34,998 bases of DNA from CAZRDB01 sp964598695 (GTDB lineage Bacteria > Armatimonadota > Zipacnadia > UBA1398). The stretch spans positions 1 to 34,998 of the forward strand of contig CAZRDB010000033.1 of the NCBI GenBank assembly GCA_964598695.1. The letters run 5' to 3'. Position numbers and translations under genes: made by a program. Numbering within the stretch: the stretch's first letter is position 1; every line of letters begins with the position of its first letter. Below, piece by piece: positions 16,757-24,743 of the stretch. The notes under the pieces were generated by a model, which was not told the DNA's origin, ran no database searches, and saw only the letters and a program-made list of their open reading frames with translations.

Positions 16757-17119
16757 CCGTTCACTCTCCCCAGCGCGGCCGGCATCACGGGCCCCGCGGC
16801 GCATGTGCGCGGGCGGCACGCTCCCGGCCGACGACGTCGGCACTCCACCACCTCAACGTTCGATCCCGCCGATACGTTCGCCACAACGAGGAGTCGGCCT
16901 GTCGCCCACGGAGGAGCCCCGCCGGGCGTCGCGGAAATCACGGGGACGAGAGGCAACGAGGTTGTGGGTGGGTCGGGGCTCCGGCGTGACCGTGGCGTCC
17001 TCCGGGCGTCCTCGTAGCCGGGGGATGGATCGACCCGGGCGTCCGAAGGTGGCGTCAACCAGCGAACGGGCCGTTCGTCCGGCCTGATAGAAGGGAGTGT
17101 CGGCGGCAACGCCGTAGGC
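16757..17119. other. Divergent intergenic region, 363 bp
   Basis: The spacer lies between the leftward TPR lipoprotein and the rightward ECF sigma gene. Apart from the perfect inverted repeat at 17063-17077, I see no clear promoter pair and no protein-like frame. The end nearest the sigma gene, with TGATAG (17085-17090), is the likeliest promoter zone. Confidence 0.5.
17063..17077. promoter_or_regulatory. Perfect inverted repeat upstream of the ECF sigma gene
   Basis: CGAACGG (17063-17069) and CCGTTCG (17071-17077) are perfect arms with a one-base centre, 42 bases before the sigma ATG. This is the form of a binding site for a dimeric regulator. The GAAC and CGTTC words inside also resemble pieces of ECF promoters, so autoregulation is possible. 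Confidence 0.4.
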
Positions 17120-17704
17120 ATGAATCCGGTCGGCCTCTCTTCTACGGATCGCGAGCTGACCGCCCGGGCGCTCTCCGGCGACTCGTCGGCGTTCGACCAG
17201 ATCGTCCAACGCTACAGCGATGAGCTGTACCGGGTTGCCTGGCGATGCACCGGCAACCGGGAGGATGCCGAGGACGCCGCGGCCGAGGCCTTCCTTCGGC
17301 TGTTCGACCACCTGGAGTCGGTCCGGGGCGTCGCGAGCCTCGGCCCGTGGCTCCGGACGGTCACGATGAACCTGTGCCTCGACGGCTACCGCAAGCGGCG
17401 GTACCGCGGAGGCCGGATCGAGGAGTATGCCCGCGTGTCGCCGACCGTGAGCGCGGAACCCGACCCGGCGCAGGTCAGCGTCGAGACCGAGACGCACCAG
17501 GCACTCGCGCGGGCGCTGGCGCAGCTCTCCCCGAGGCAGCGCGCGGCGTTCACGCTGTTCGAACTCCACGGACTGGACGTGGAGGAGGTCGCGCAGGAGA
17601 TGCAGTGCAGTCCCGGGACCGTGAAAGCCCAGCTCCACCGGGCGCGCAACCGGCTCCGCGACCTGATGACGCACTACTTCCGGGAGCGAGGCGATCTATC
17701 ATGA
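17120..17704 (+). CDS. ECF-family RNA polymerase sigma factor
   Basis: 194 residues. Region 2 (residues about 22-90) has the ECF pattern AFDQIVQRYSDELYRVAWRC, then EDAEDAAAEAFLRLF and WLRTVTMNLCLDGYRKRR. Region 4 (about 128-182) has LSPRQRAAFTLFELHGLDVE, then VAQEMQCSPGTVKAQLHRAR, the helix-turn-helix that reads the -35 element. Regions 1 and 3 are missing, as usual for ECF factors. The ATG at 17120 has only a weak ribosome binding site. The stop overlaps the anti-sigma start (ATGA), so the pair is translationally coupled and the sigma is expected to be held inactive by that protein until an envelope signal. Target genes are unknown; the neighbouring lut operon is a candidate only by position. 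Confidence 0.93.
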   Translation: MNPVGLSSTDRELTARALSGDSSAFDQIVQRYSDELYRVAWRCTGNREDAEDAAAEAFLRLFDHLESVRGVASLGPWLRTVTMNLCLDGYRKRRYRGGRIEEYARVSPTVSAEPDPAQVSVETETHQALARALAQLSPRQRAAFTLFELHGLDVEEVAQEMQCSPGTVKAQLHRARNRLRDLMTHYFRERGDLS

Positions 17705-18453
17705 TCCGATGCCGAGATGCCAGGGAGAGGGCCCAGGAGATCCTGGACACGCGCGGGGACCTCGCCGCCGACCCGGAGCTTTCGCGCCACACCGCCCAGT
17801 GCGGCCCCTGTGCCGACTACGTACGGGACCTCGCCTCGCTCGCGGCCCTAACCGCACGCGCCGCGACCGCACCGGCCCCCGCGATCCGGGCCGACGCGAT
17901 CGCCGAGCGGGTACGCTCGACGCTCGAGCGCCGCGTCCTGCAGCTCCCGCAGCGCCGGCCCGTCTGGCGCCCGGTCCTCGCCTACACCGCCTCGGCCGCC
18001 GTCGTTCTCCTGCTGGGGATCCAGGTCGGCCTCCGGCTTCGCCCTGCCACAACGCCCATCACCGCACCCATCACCGCCTCGGCGCCGGCTGCCCCCGCGC
18101 CGTCCGCGCCGATGGCGCCGCTGGTCGCCGCGGCCGATACCGCCCCCCGGGCGCTGCCCTCCGTCGAGTCGACTCCCCCGGCCGGCGTCGAGGTCGCCAC
18201 AGCGCCACCGCCCGTCGCCTCGACACGCCCGACCGCCCGAAGCTCGCGCCCTCCGATCATCCCGCAGGGCCGCAGCCGTGTCCGGCGCTCCACGCCGAGC
18301 CGGAGCACCCCGCCGTCCGCCGATCTCGAGACCGTGAGCGCTCCGGCGGGCCGGCCGTCGGCCGACGTCGTGCCGGTGCGCGGTTCGGGCCGGCCGTCGG
18401 ACGAGGCCGGTCGCATGCCGATCATCGTGGTCGTCCCGGGCCAGGGGTTGTAG
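17701..18453 (+). CDS. Membrane-bound zinc anti-sigma factor
   Basis: 250 residues; the ATG at 17701 overlaps the sigma stop. The N-terminal cytoplasmic part has the zinc-binding anti-sigma pattern: Cys4, then His30-x3-Cys34-x2-Cys37 (HTAQCGPC). A single membrane segment follows at about residues 90-112 (VLAYTASAAVVLLLGIQVGL). The remaining about 135 residues would face the periplasm; they are Pro/Ala/Ser/Thr-rich and look disordered, ending in MPIIVVVPGQGL. Anti-sigma factors of this type bind the sigma through the zinc domain and release it after proteolysis or a redox change. The assignment is strong because of the coupling to the ECF gene. Confidence 0.9.
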   Translation: MIRCRDARERAQEILDTRGDLAADPELSRHTAQCGPCADYVRDLASLAALTARAATAPAPAIRADAIAERVRSTLERRVLQLPQRRPVWRPVLAYTASAAVVLLLGIQVGLRLRPATTPITAPITASAPAAPAPSAPMAPLVAAADTAPRALPSVESTPPAGVEVATAPPPVASTRPTARSSRPPIIPQGRSRVRRSTPSRSTPPSADLETVSAPAGRPSADVVPVRGSGRPSDEAGRMPIIVVVPGQGL

Positions 18454-18459
18454 CGGCCC

Positions 18460-18483
18460 CGCACGGCCCCGCCGCACCGTGCG
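18460..18483 (+). terminator. Possible terminator after the anti-sigma gene
   Basis: Arms CGCACGG (18460-18466) and CCGTGCG (18477-18483) pair perfectly around a 10-base loop, six bases after the stop. No T-run follows, so it may only slow transcription or protect the mRNA end before the lut operon. Confidence 0.35.
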
Positions 18484-18573
18484 AGCGCACCCTCCCGGCC
18501 CTCGTCGGCGGCCCCTCCGATCGGCGTGAAGGTGCCGGGGCGCCGACCCCGAAGCCTCCAGCCGGTGACCCCC

Positions 18574-19323
18574 GTGCGCGTTGCCCTCTTCGTGCCGTGC
18601 TTCCTCAACCACCTGCGCCCCGATGTCGCACTCGCGACGGCCCGGGTGCTGCGGCGTCTCGGCCTTGACGTGACCGTTCCCCCGGGGCAGACCTGCTGCG
18701 GCCAGCCGGCCTGGAACACCGGCGCCCGCGAGGCCGCCCTGCTCGCGGCGCGTCACTTCCTGCACGTCTTCGAGCGCGCCGCGCTCGACCCCGCGACCGA
18801 GATCGTCTGCCCCTCCGGCTCGTGCGCCGCGATGGTCATCCACCACTACCCTCGCCTCCCCCTCGCCGCTGAGGAGCGGGCGCTCCACGCCCGGCTCGCC
18901 GGACGCGTCTGGGAGTTGTCGCAGTTCCTCGTCGACCGGCTCGGCCTGCCCGACCTGGGCGACCTCGCGCGCCCGGCCCGCCGCGTCGCGGTGCACCGCT
19001 CGTGCCACGCTCTCCGCCTGCTGGGGGTCGACGAGCAGCCTCGGCGGATCCTCGAACGGGTCGCCGGCGTCGAGCTGGTGGAGCTTCGGCGGCCGCGCGA
19101 GTGCTGCGGCTTCGGGGGCACGTTCGCGGTGAAGCTGCCCGAGGTCTCCGTCCGCATGGCCGACGACAAGCTCGATGACGCGCTCTCGGTGGGCGCCGAG
19201 GAGATCGTCGGGATCGACACGAGCTGCCTCGAACACCTCGCCGGGCGCGCGCGACGCCGCGGCCTCGAGATCCGATGCCTGCACCTCGCCGAGGTGCTCG
19301 CCGAAGGGATGGGCCTCGCGTGA
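18574..19323 (+). CDS. lutA: L-lactate utilisation protein LutA (CCG-domain Fe-S subunit)
   Basis: 249 residues. I chose the GTG at 18574 because it gives the family's normal start (VRVALFVPCFLNHLRPD) and has GGTGA just upstream; in-frame GTGs at 18565 and 18526 are alternatives. Two cysteine-rich CCG domains are visible: TCCGQPAWNTG and CPSGSC in the first half, HRSCHALR and ECCGFGGTF in the second. These motifs hold Fe-S clusters in LutA/YkgE and in heterodisulfide reductase B-type proteins. With LutB and LutC it oxidises L-lactate to pyruvate in the cytoplasm. The stop overlaps the lutB GTG (GTGA). Gene order and motifs make this assignment strong. Confidence 0.93.
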   Translation: MRVALFVPCFLNHLRPDVALATARVLRRLGLDVTVPPGQTCCGQPAWNTGAREAALLAARHFLHVFERAALDPATEIVCPSGSCAAMVIHHYPRLPLAAEERALHARLAGRVWELSQFLVDRLGLPDLGDLARPARRVAVHRSCHALRLLGVDEQPRRILERVAGVELVELRRPRECCGFGGTFAVKLPEVSVRMADDKLDDALSVGAEEIVGIDTSCLEHLAGRARRRGLEIRCLHLAEVLAEGMGLA

Positions 19324-20702
19324 AGCCACTCCGCGGGCGCATGGCACGGGCCGTCTCCGACGCGGGCCTGCGCGCCCGCCTCGACCACGCGATCGACCAC
19401 GCGCTCGCCATGCGCGCCGAGCGGGTGGCCGAGCGCTCCGACTGGGAGCAACTCCGGGAGCGCGCCGCGACCGACCGGGCGGGCGACCTACGTCGTCTCC
19501 CCGAGCTGCTCTCCGAGTTCGAGACAGCGGCCGTCGCGAGCGGCGCGCGGGTCCACTGGGCCCGCGACGCGCGAGAGGCCTGCGAGCGGATCGGCGGCCT
19601 GCTCGGCGAGCCGGACGGACCACTCGTGAAGTCGAAGTCGATGGTCACGGAGGAGATCGGCCTCCGGGGCTTCCTCGCCGGCCGGGGGATTGAGGTGGTC
19701 GAGACCGACCTGGGCGAGTACATCGTCCAGCTCCTGGGCGGCCTGCCCAGCCACATCGTCGCCCCGGCGATCCACCTCTCGGCGCCCGACATCGCCCTGC
19801 TGTTCCGGGAGCGCCTCGGCCTCGATCTCTCCGAGACGGCGAGCGCCCGCGAGATCAGCCTCGCGGCCCGTGAGCACCTCCGCGCCCACTTCCTCCGGGC
19901 CTCGGTCGGGATGTGCGGCGCCAACTTCCTCGCGGCCCGCGAGGGCGCCGTCGTGGTCTGCACCAACGAGGGCAACGCGGGGCTGTGCACGGCACTGCCC
20001 CGGCGGCTCATCGTCGTCGCCGGGATCGACCGCGTCTGGCGTTCGCTGGAGGCCCTCCGGGCGCCGCTGCTGCTCCTCGGATCGAGCGCCACCGGCCAGC
20101 GGCAGACCTGCTACACGCGGGTCCTCCGAGGCCCGCGCGAGTGCGACGAGTGCGACGGACCGGAACGGGTCGACATCGTCCTGGTCGACAACGGCCGGAG
20201 CGCGCTCCTGGCCGAGCCGAGGCTGGCGCCCGCGCTCTCGTGTATCCGCTGCGGGGCCTGCATGTACGTCTGCCCCGTCTACCGCCGCACCGGCGGCCAG
20301 GCCTACGGCTGGATGTACCCCGGCCCAATCGGCCTGCTGCTCGCGCCCTTCCTCGGGGCGCCGGAGCGCGCCGCCGCGGCCGACGCCTGCAGCCTGTGCG
20401 GGGCCTGCGCCGAGGTCTGCCCGATGCGGATCGACCTCCCCTCGCTGGTCCTGGAACTGCGCGCCTGGCAATGGGCCCGCCAGTGCGGACCGTCCCGCGC
20501 GCCTGCCGCGCTGGCCGGGCTCGTGACCGACTCCGCACCCGCGTTCGGACTCGCCGGCGCCGGTCTTCGGGCCCTTCTGCGGTCGGGGCTCGCCGGGGCG
20601 GCGCCGTCGGGGCGCGCCTGGCACGAGGGCCGGGAGCTGCCCGCGTCGCCGCGCGAGAGCTTCGACGCGCTGTGGCGGCGGGAGGAGGGCTCCGATGCCT
20701 GA
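19320..20702 (+). CDS. lutB: L-lactate utilisation iron-sulfur protein LutB
   Basis: 460 residues from a GTG at 19320 that overlaps the lutA stop. The N-terminal about 290 residues form the LUD domain (VKSKSMVTEEIGL, GEYIVQLLGGLPSHIVAPAI, CTNEGNAGLC). Two 4Fe-4S motifs follow: Cys308-311-314-318 (CIRCGACMYVCPVY) and Cys357-360-363-367 (CSLCGACAEVCPM). It is the electron-transfer subunit of the LutABC L-lactate oxidation system. The length is normal for the family. The C-terminus is Ala/Arg-rich and ends with a segment (WHEGRELPASPRESFDALWR) that matches the usual LutB tail. The stop overlaps the lutC start by eight bases. Confidence 0.94.
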   Translation: MKPLRGRMARAVSDAGLRARLDHAIDHALAMRAERVAERSDWEQLRERAATDRAGDLRRLPELLSEFETAAVASGARVHWARDAREACERIGGLLGEPDGPLVKSKSMVTEEIGLRGFLAGRGIEVVETDLGEYIVQLLGGLPSHIVAPAIHLSAPDIALLFRERLGLDLSETASAREISLAAREHLRAHFLRASVGMCGANFLAAREGAVVVCTNEGNAGLCTALPRRLIVVAGIDRVWRSLEALRAPLLLLGSSATGQRQTCYTRVLRGPRECDECDGPERVDIVLVDNGRSALLAEPRLAPALSCIRCGACMYVCPVYRRTGGQAYGWMYPGPIGLLLAPFLGAPERAAAADACSLCGACAEVCPMRIDLPSLVLELRAWQWARQCGPSRAPAALAGLVTDSAPAFGLAGAGLRALLRSGLAGAAPSGRAWHEGRELPASPRESFDALWRREEGSDA

Positions 20703-21333
20703 GCGCAACTGGCTCGCCCGCGAGCAGATCCTGCGACGGCTCCGGGAGGCGGTCGGGCGCCTCCCCGCCACCCCAGGCACGGTGGCGCCCCCCAACCTAC
20801 CGGTGGCCGAGGGGCTGGAGGCGTTCGCCGCCCGGTTCCGCCACACGCTGACCGTGGGTGGCGCCGAGCACGGCTCGTACCGGCTGGTGCAGGGCGCCGC
20901 GGAGGCGCGCGGGGCTCTCGCGGCCCTGCTCGCGCGCGGCGCGGCCCGGAGCTGGGTCGTCTGGCCGACGGAGCTGTGCGAGCGGATCGCCTCCGAGCTG
21001 CCGAACGGCCGGGCGGCCCCTCGGCCGGGCAGCCCGCCCGACGCGGCGATCGTGGAGGCCGAGCTGCTGTGTGCGGAGACCGGCGCGCTGGCGCTGCGTT
21101 CGGGCCCGGGGCGCGCCCGGAGCGACGCGCTGCTCCCGCCCGTGCAGATCGTGCTCGCCCGCGCGGAGCGGCTCGTCGGAGGCCTCGACGAGGTCCTCGC
21201 CGCGACGGCGGCCTGGGGGGCGGCGCAGGTCGTGTGGGTCGCCGGCCCCAGCCGGACGGCCGACGTGGAGAAGACGCTCGTGGTCCCGGCCCACGGCCCG
21301 CGCGAGCTGCATCTCATCGTGGTGGAGGGGTAG
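20695..21333 (+). CDS. lutC: L-lactate utilisation protein LutC (LUD domain)
   Basis: 212 residues from the ATG at 20695, inside the end of lutB and preceded by GGGAGGAGGG. It has the LUD fold signatures AIVEAELLCAETGALAL and ARSDALLPPVQIVLARAERL, and ends in VEKTLVVPAHGPRELHLIVV. LutC is the third part of the L-lactate oxidation complex; its exact role is unclear in the known systems. No lactate permease (LldP/LutP) or LutR regulator lies within the window, so uptake and control must be coded elsewhere. Confidence 0.93.
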   Translation: MPERNWLAREQILRRLREAVGRLPATPGTVAPPNLPVAEGLEAFAARFRHTLTVGGAEHGSYRLVQGAAEARGALAALLARGAARSWVVWPTELCERIASELPNGRAAPRPGSPPDAAIVEAELLCAETGALALRSGPGRARSDALLPPVQIVLARAERLVGGLDEVLAATAAWGAAQVVWVAGPSRTADVEKTLVVPAHGPRELHLIVVEG

Positions 21334-21365
21334 GCGCCTCGGTCGCGCGCGCGGCGGCTCCCGTG

Positions 21366-21371
21366 CTACAA
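21366..21371 (+). promoter_or_regulatory. Possible -10 element before rel
   Basis: TACAAT at 21366-21371 matches five of six -10 bases and is one of few AT-rich words in the spacer between lutC and rel. No recognisable -35 lies 16-18 bases upstream, so support is weak. Confidence 0.3.
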
Positions 21372-21377
21372 TCGCAG

Positions 21378-21397
21378 GGGAGGAGGAGGCTCCTCCC
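21378..21397 (+). other. Hairpin in the rel leader
   Basis: GGGAGGA (21378-21384) and TCCTCCC (21391-21397) are perfect arms around a six-base loop. It lies between lutC and the rel start, just after the -10-like TACAAT. The arms contain ribosome-binding-like sequence, but they are 30 bases before the TTG, so simple masking of the start is unlikely. It may be a weak terminator of the lut operon or a leader structure. Confidence 0.4.
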
Positions 21398-21428
21398 GCA
21401 CGCACGCCGGAGCCAGGATACGCACCGA

Positions 21429-23612
21429 TTGCCGGAACACGCCCAACCCACGCTGGAGGACCTACACGAAGCGGTACGGCGCTACTACCCTGACGCCGAC
21501 CTGGACCGGCTGACGCGCGCCTACGAGTTCGCTGCCGAGGTCCACAGCGGGGACATGCGCAAGACCGGCGAGCCCTACATCGCCCACCCCCTGGCCGTCG
21601 CCATGATCCTCGCGAGCGTCAACTCCGACCTCGCCTGCCTCGAGGCGGCGCTCCTGCATGACACCCACGAGGATCACAAGGACAAGGCGCCCCTCCCGCT
21701 GATCGAGGAGCGGTTCGGCCCGATCGTCGCGCGGCTCGTCGCGGGCGTCTCCAAGCTGCGCGATCTGCACCTGAGGAGCCGTGAGGACGAGCAGGCGCAG
21801 AACTTCCGCAAGCTGCTCATCGCGATGGGCGACGACATCCGGGTCATCCTGATCAAGCTGGCCGACCGGCTCCACAACATGCGGACCCTGGGGCCGTTCG
21901 GAGAGGCCAAGAAGCGCGAGAAGGCCGATGAGACGCTCCGGATCTACGCCCCGCTCGCCCACCGGCTCGGGATGCAGCAGATCCGCGCCGAGCTGGAGGA
22001 CCTCTCGCTCCAGGTGCTCGACCCCAAACGGTACCAGGAGATCCGTGAGAAGGTGGCCCGGACCCGCGACGACCGCGAGCAGTTCGTCCGCGAGGCCGCC
22101 GAGACGCTCCAGGAGCGCCTGATCGCGCGCGGGATCCAGGCCGAGGTCCAGGGCCGCCCCAAGCACTTCTTCTCGATCTTCCAGAAGATGATGAAGCAGG
22201 CGGTCGACTTCGATCAGATCTTCGACCTCTTCGCCCTGCGGATCATGGTCTGGACCGAGGCCGAGTGCTACGCCGCGCTGGGCGTCGTGCACGAGCTGTG
22301 GGTGCCGCTGCCCGAGATGTTCGCCGATCACATCGCCAAGCCCAAACCGAACGGCTACCGCTCGCTCCACACCAAGGTCATCGGACCGGCGGGAACGCCG
22401 CTCGAGGTGCAGATCCGCAACTGGGAGATGCACCGGGCCAACGAGTACGGCATCGCGGCCCACTGGCGCTACAAGGAGGACGGCGGCCCGTTCACCGACT
22501 TCGACCGCAAGCTCGCGTGGCTGCGGCAGCTCCTCGACCTGAGCGCCGAGTTTCTCGACACCGAGCACTTCATGCGCGGCCTGCAGCAGGACCTCTTCCA
22601 GGAGCAGGTCTACATCTTCACCCCGGTCGGCGAGCTGATCGAGATGCCGCGGGGCTCGACGCCCGTCGACTTCGCCTACCGGATCCACACGCTGCTCGGC
22701 CACGAGTGCGTTGGCGCGCGCGTGAACGGCCGCCCGGTGGGGCTCCAGTCGGAGCTGCACAACGGCGACATCTGCGAGATCGACCGCCGGAAGGGCAGCC
22801 AGCCGAGCCGCGATTGGCTCGGCTTCGTCCAGACCAGCCAGGCCCGCGCGAAGATCCACGGGTTCTTCCGAAAGCAGAGCTTCTCGGAGAACGTCCGCTC
22901 GGGCCGGAGCCTGCTCGAGCGCGAGGCCCGCCGGCTGGGCGCCGACGGCAACGGGCTGCTGGACGAGAGCCGGTTGGAGCAGGTCGCGAAGAGCCTCAAC
23001 CTGCAGTCGGTCGACATGATGCTCTCGCACATCGGCTCGAACGACCTCGCGATCGAGACCGTGATGCGCCGGCTGCAGGAATCGGAGACCGAGGAGTGGC
23101 TCCGGGCCCTGGGCGATCTCCACCTGTTGCGACGCCGACGCCGCACCCGCAAGGGCGCGACCTTCGACATCGCGGTGGGCGGGATGGAGGGCCTGGTCTT
23201 CACACTGGCCAAGTGCTGTGACCCTCTTCCCGGCGACCCGATCGTCGGCTACATTACGCGCGGCGGCGGACTCACCGTCCATCGGGCCGATTGCGCCAAT
23301 CTCCGGCATCTCGCGACGCACGATGGCGTGCGGGTGGCCACCTGCCAGTGGGTCGTGCCGGAGGGGGCGCAGCACTCGGCCCGGCTCGAGATCATCGCCG
23401 GCGACCGCGTCGGGATGCTGTACGACATCACGGCCGTGATCACGGAGGTCGCCGTCAACATCGCCGACATCAGCATCGTCTCGCGCGAGGCCGGGCGGGC
23501 CGTCATCCACCTGCTGCTCGACGTCAACGACGCGCAGCAACTGGCGACGCTCATTACGCGGCTGGAGGCGCTGGCCGATGTCATCAGCGTCCGAAGGGTA
23601 GCCGTGCGATGA
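21429..23612 (+). CDS. rel: Bifunctional (p)ppGpp synthetase/hydrolase (Rel/SpoT family)
   Basis: 727 residues from a TTG at 21429 (LPEHAQPTLEDLHEAVRRYY). There is no better upstream start, and the length matches the family. The HD hydrolase domain (residues about 25-180) shows HSGDMRKTGEPYIAHP and the HDxxED motif (His77, Asp78, Glu81, Asp82), so hydrolysis of ppGpp should be intact. The synthetase domain (about 215-345) has GRPKHFFSIFQKM, FDLFALRIMV and NGYRSLHTKV (from about 307). A TGS domain starts near 396 (IFTPVGELIEMPRGSTPVDF), a zinc-finger-like region contains CCDPLPGDPIVGYITRG, and an ACT domain ends the protein (RLEIIAGDRVGMLYDITAVI). It sets cytoplasmic ppGpp levels in the stringent response. 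The stop overlaps the dtd ATG, a common pairing. Confidence 0.96.
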   Translation: MPEHAQPTLEDLHEAVRRYYPDADLDRLTRAYEFAAEVHSGDMRKTGEPYIAHPLAVAMILASVNSDLACLEAALLHDTHEDHKDKAPLPLIEERFGPIVARLVAGVSKLRDLHLRSREDEQAQNFRKLLIAMGDDIRVILIKLADRLHNMRTLGPFGEAKKREKADETLRIYAPLAHRLGMQQIRAELEDLSLQVLDPKRYQEIREKVARTRDDREQFVREAAETLQERLIARGIQAEVQGRPKHFFSIFQKMMKQAVDFDQIFDLFALRIMVWTEAECYAALGVVHELWVPLPEMFADHIAKPKPNGYRSLHTKVIGPAGTPLEVQIRNWEMHRANEYGIAAHWRYKEDGGPFTDFDRKLAWLRQLLDLSAEFLDTEHFMRGLQQDLFQEQVYIFTPVGELIEMPRGSTPVDFAYRIHTLLGHECVGARVNGRPVGLQSELHNGDICEIDRRKGSQPSRDWLGFVQTSQARAKIHGFFRKQSFSENVRSGRSLLEREARRLGADGNGLLDESRLEQVAKSLNLQSVDMMLSHIGSNDLAIETVMRRLQESETEEWLRALGDLHLLRRRRRTRKGATFDIAVGGMEGLVFTLAKCCDPLPGDPIVGYITRGGGLTVHRADCANLRHLATHDGVRVATCQWVVPEGAQHSARLEIIAGDRVGMLYDITAVITEVAVNIADISIVSREAGRAVIHLLLDVNDAQQLATLITRLEALADVISVRRVAVR

Positions 23613-24079
23613 AAGCGGTCGTCCAGCGTGTCAGCCACGCCGCAGTCGAGGTCGAAGACGAGATCGTCGGTCAGATCGAGGCCGGCCTCCTCGCGCTGGT
23701 CGGGGTGCAGGAGGGCGACACCGAGGCCGACGCGCGGTTCGTCGCCGAGAAGATCACCGGCCTCAGGGTCTTCGAGGACGCCGAGGGCAAGATGAACCTC
23801 GGGGTGCTCGACCTCGACCCTCCGGGCGCGATCCTGGCGGTCTCGAACTTCACGGTCTGTGGAGACGTCCGCCGGGGCAAGCGGCCGAGCTTCACCGATG
23901 CCGCGGGGCCCGAGGAGGGCAAGCGGCTGTTCGACCTGACCTGCCGGCTCATGGAGGAGCGCTGCGCCCACGTGGCCCGCGGCGTCTTCCGAGCCCACAT
24001 GCACGTGCGGTTGGTGAACGACGGGCCGGTCACCATCTGGCTCGAGAGCGCGAGGAGCACGCCCCATGGCGGGAAGTGA
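23609..24079 (+). CDS. dtd: D-aminoacyl-tRNA deacylase
   Basis: 156 residues from the ATG at 23609, which overlaps the rel stop (ATGA). It removes D-amino acids (and Gly from tRNA-Ala) mischarged onto tRNA, in the cytoplasm. Family marks are MKAVVQRVSHAAVEVEDEIV at the start, the loop SNFTVCGDVRRGKRPSF (usually SQFTLYAD...), and the cross-subunit Gly-cisPro motif in NDGPVTIWLES near the C-terminus. The length is close to the usual 145-155. The 3' end overlaps the next TPR gene by 14 bases, so all three genes should be one transcript. Confidence 0.95.
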   Translation: MKAVVQRVSHAAVEVEDEIVGQIEAGLLALVGVQEGDTEADARFVAEKITGLRVFEDAEGKMNLGVLDLDPPGAILAVSNFTVCGDVRRGKRPSFTDAAGPEEGKRLFDLTCRLMEERCAHVARGVFRAHMHVRLVNDGPVTIWLESARSTPHGGK

Positions 24080-24683
24080 GCACGACGCCCCGACCGGCCC
24101 CGTGCCGGAGGGAGAGGAGACCACTCTCCCGGAGGGCATCGACCCGGAGACCCTGACCTCGGAGGAGGCCGTACGCGACCGACTGGCCGCACTCGGCTCG
24201 CCCGACGACGAGAACCTCACCCCCCAGGAGCGCGAGGCGCTGCACGTCGAGCGCGGCGACCTGCTCGCGGAGATGGGCCTCGTCGAGCGCGCCCTGCGCG
24301 ACTACCGCGAGGCGATTCGGCTACAGCAGAGCAACAAGGCGCGGCGCCGCCTGGCCGACAGCTACTTCGCAATGGGCTTCCCCCAGAAGGCCTACCAGGC
24401 CTACAAGAAGGCGCTCATCGCCAACCCGCAGGACCCCGAGTCGCACCTCCACATGGCCGAGTTCCTCCGCGCCATGGGCCGGACCGCGTGGGCCATCGAG
24501 GAGTACACGGCGGCCGCCAAGCTCGACCCCGAGCGCAGCTACTACCACCTCCGGCTCGGCGAGGCCTGTCTCACGATGGGCCGGCTCGCCGAGGCCATCG
24601 CCGCGCTGCGGGAGAGCGTACGACTCGATTCGCGCACCGCCTACCACCGGTACCGGCTCGCCAACGCGATCGCCCGCGGCTAG
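24066..24683 (+). CDS. TPR-repeat protein, N-terminal part before the assembly gap
   Basis: 205 codons from the ATG at 24066 (with GAGGAG upstream, inside the dtd end) to a TAG at 24681-24683. An acidic N-terminus is followed by TPR units (DLLAEMGLVERALRDYREAI, DSYFAMGFPQKAYQAYKKAL, EFLRAMGRTAWAIEEYTAAA, GEACLTMGRLAEAIAALRES). The frame continues after the TAG as KNPDRTPKRVDQY up to the Ns, and the sequence after the gap carries on the same repeats in the same frame. The stop is therefore suspect: the bases around it may be poor contig-end sequence, and the true protein may run to 25049. There is no signal peptide. Function unknown. Confidence 0.8.
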   Translation: MAGSEHDAPTGPVPEGEETTLPEGIDPETLTSEEAVRDRLAALGSPDDENLTPQEREALHVERGDLLAEMGLVERALRDYREAIRLQQSNKARRRLADSYFAMGFPQKAYQAYKKALIANPQDPESHLHMAEFLRAMGRTAWAIEEYTAAAKLDPERSYYHLRLGEACLTMGRLAEAIAALRESVRLDSRTAYHRYRLANAIARG

Positions 24684-24731
24684 AAAAACCCCGACCGGAC
24701 ACCAAAGAGGGTGGACCAGTACCCAGGGAAC

Positions 24732-24741
24732 NNNNNNNNNN
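24732..24741. other. Scaffold gap (10 Ns)
   Basis: Ten unknown bases join two contigs inside one TPR gene. The number of Ns looks like a fixed placeholder, so the true distance is unknown. In-frame TAG codons lie on both sides (24681-24683 and 24765-24767). Confidence 0.98.
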
Positions 24742-24743
24742 AG

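Noticed and set aside
21334..21428. The rel hairpin as a classical intrinsic terminator of lutABC
   Set aside because: No T-run follows either arm, and the hairpin lies after a -10-like element, so a leader role is as likely.
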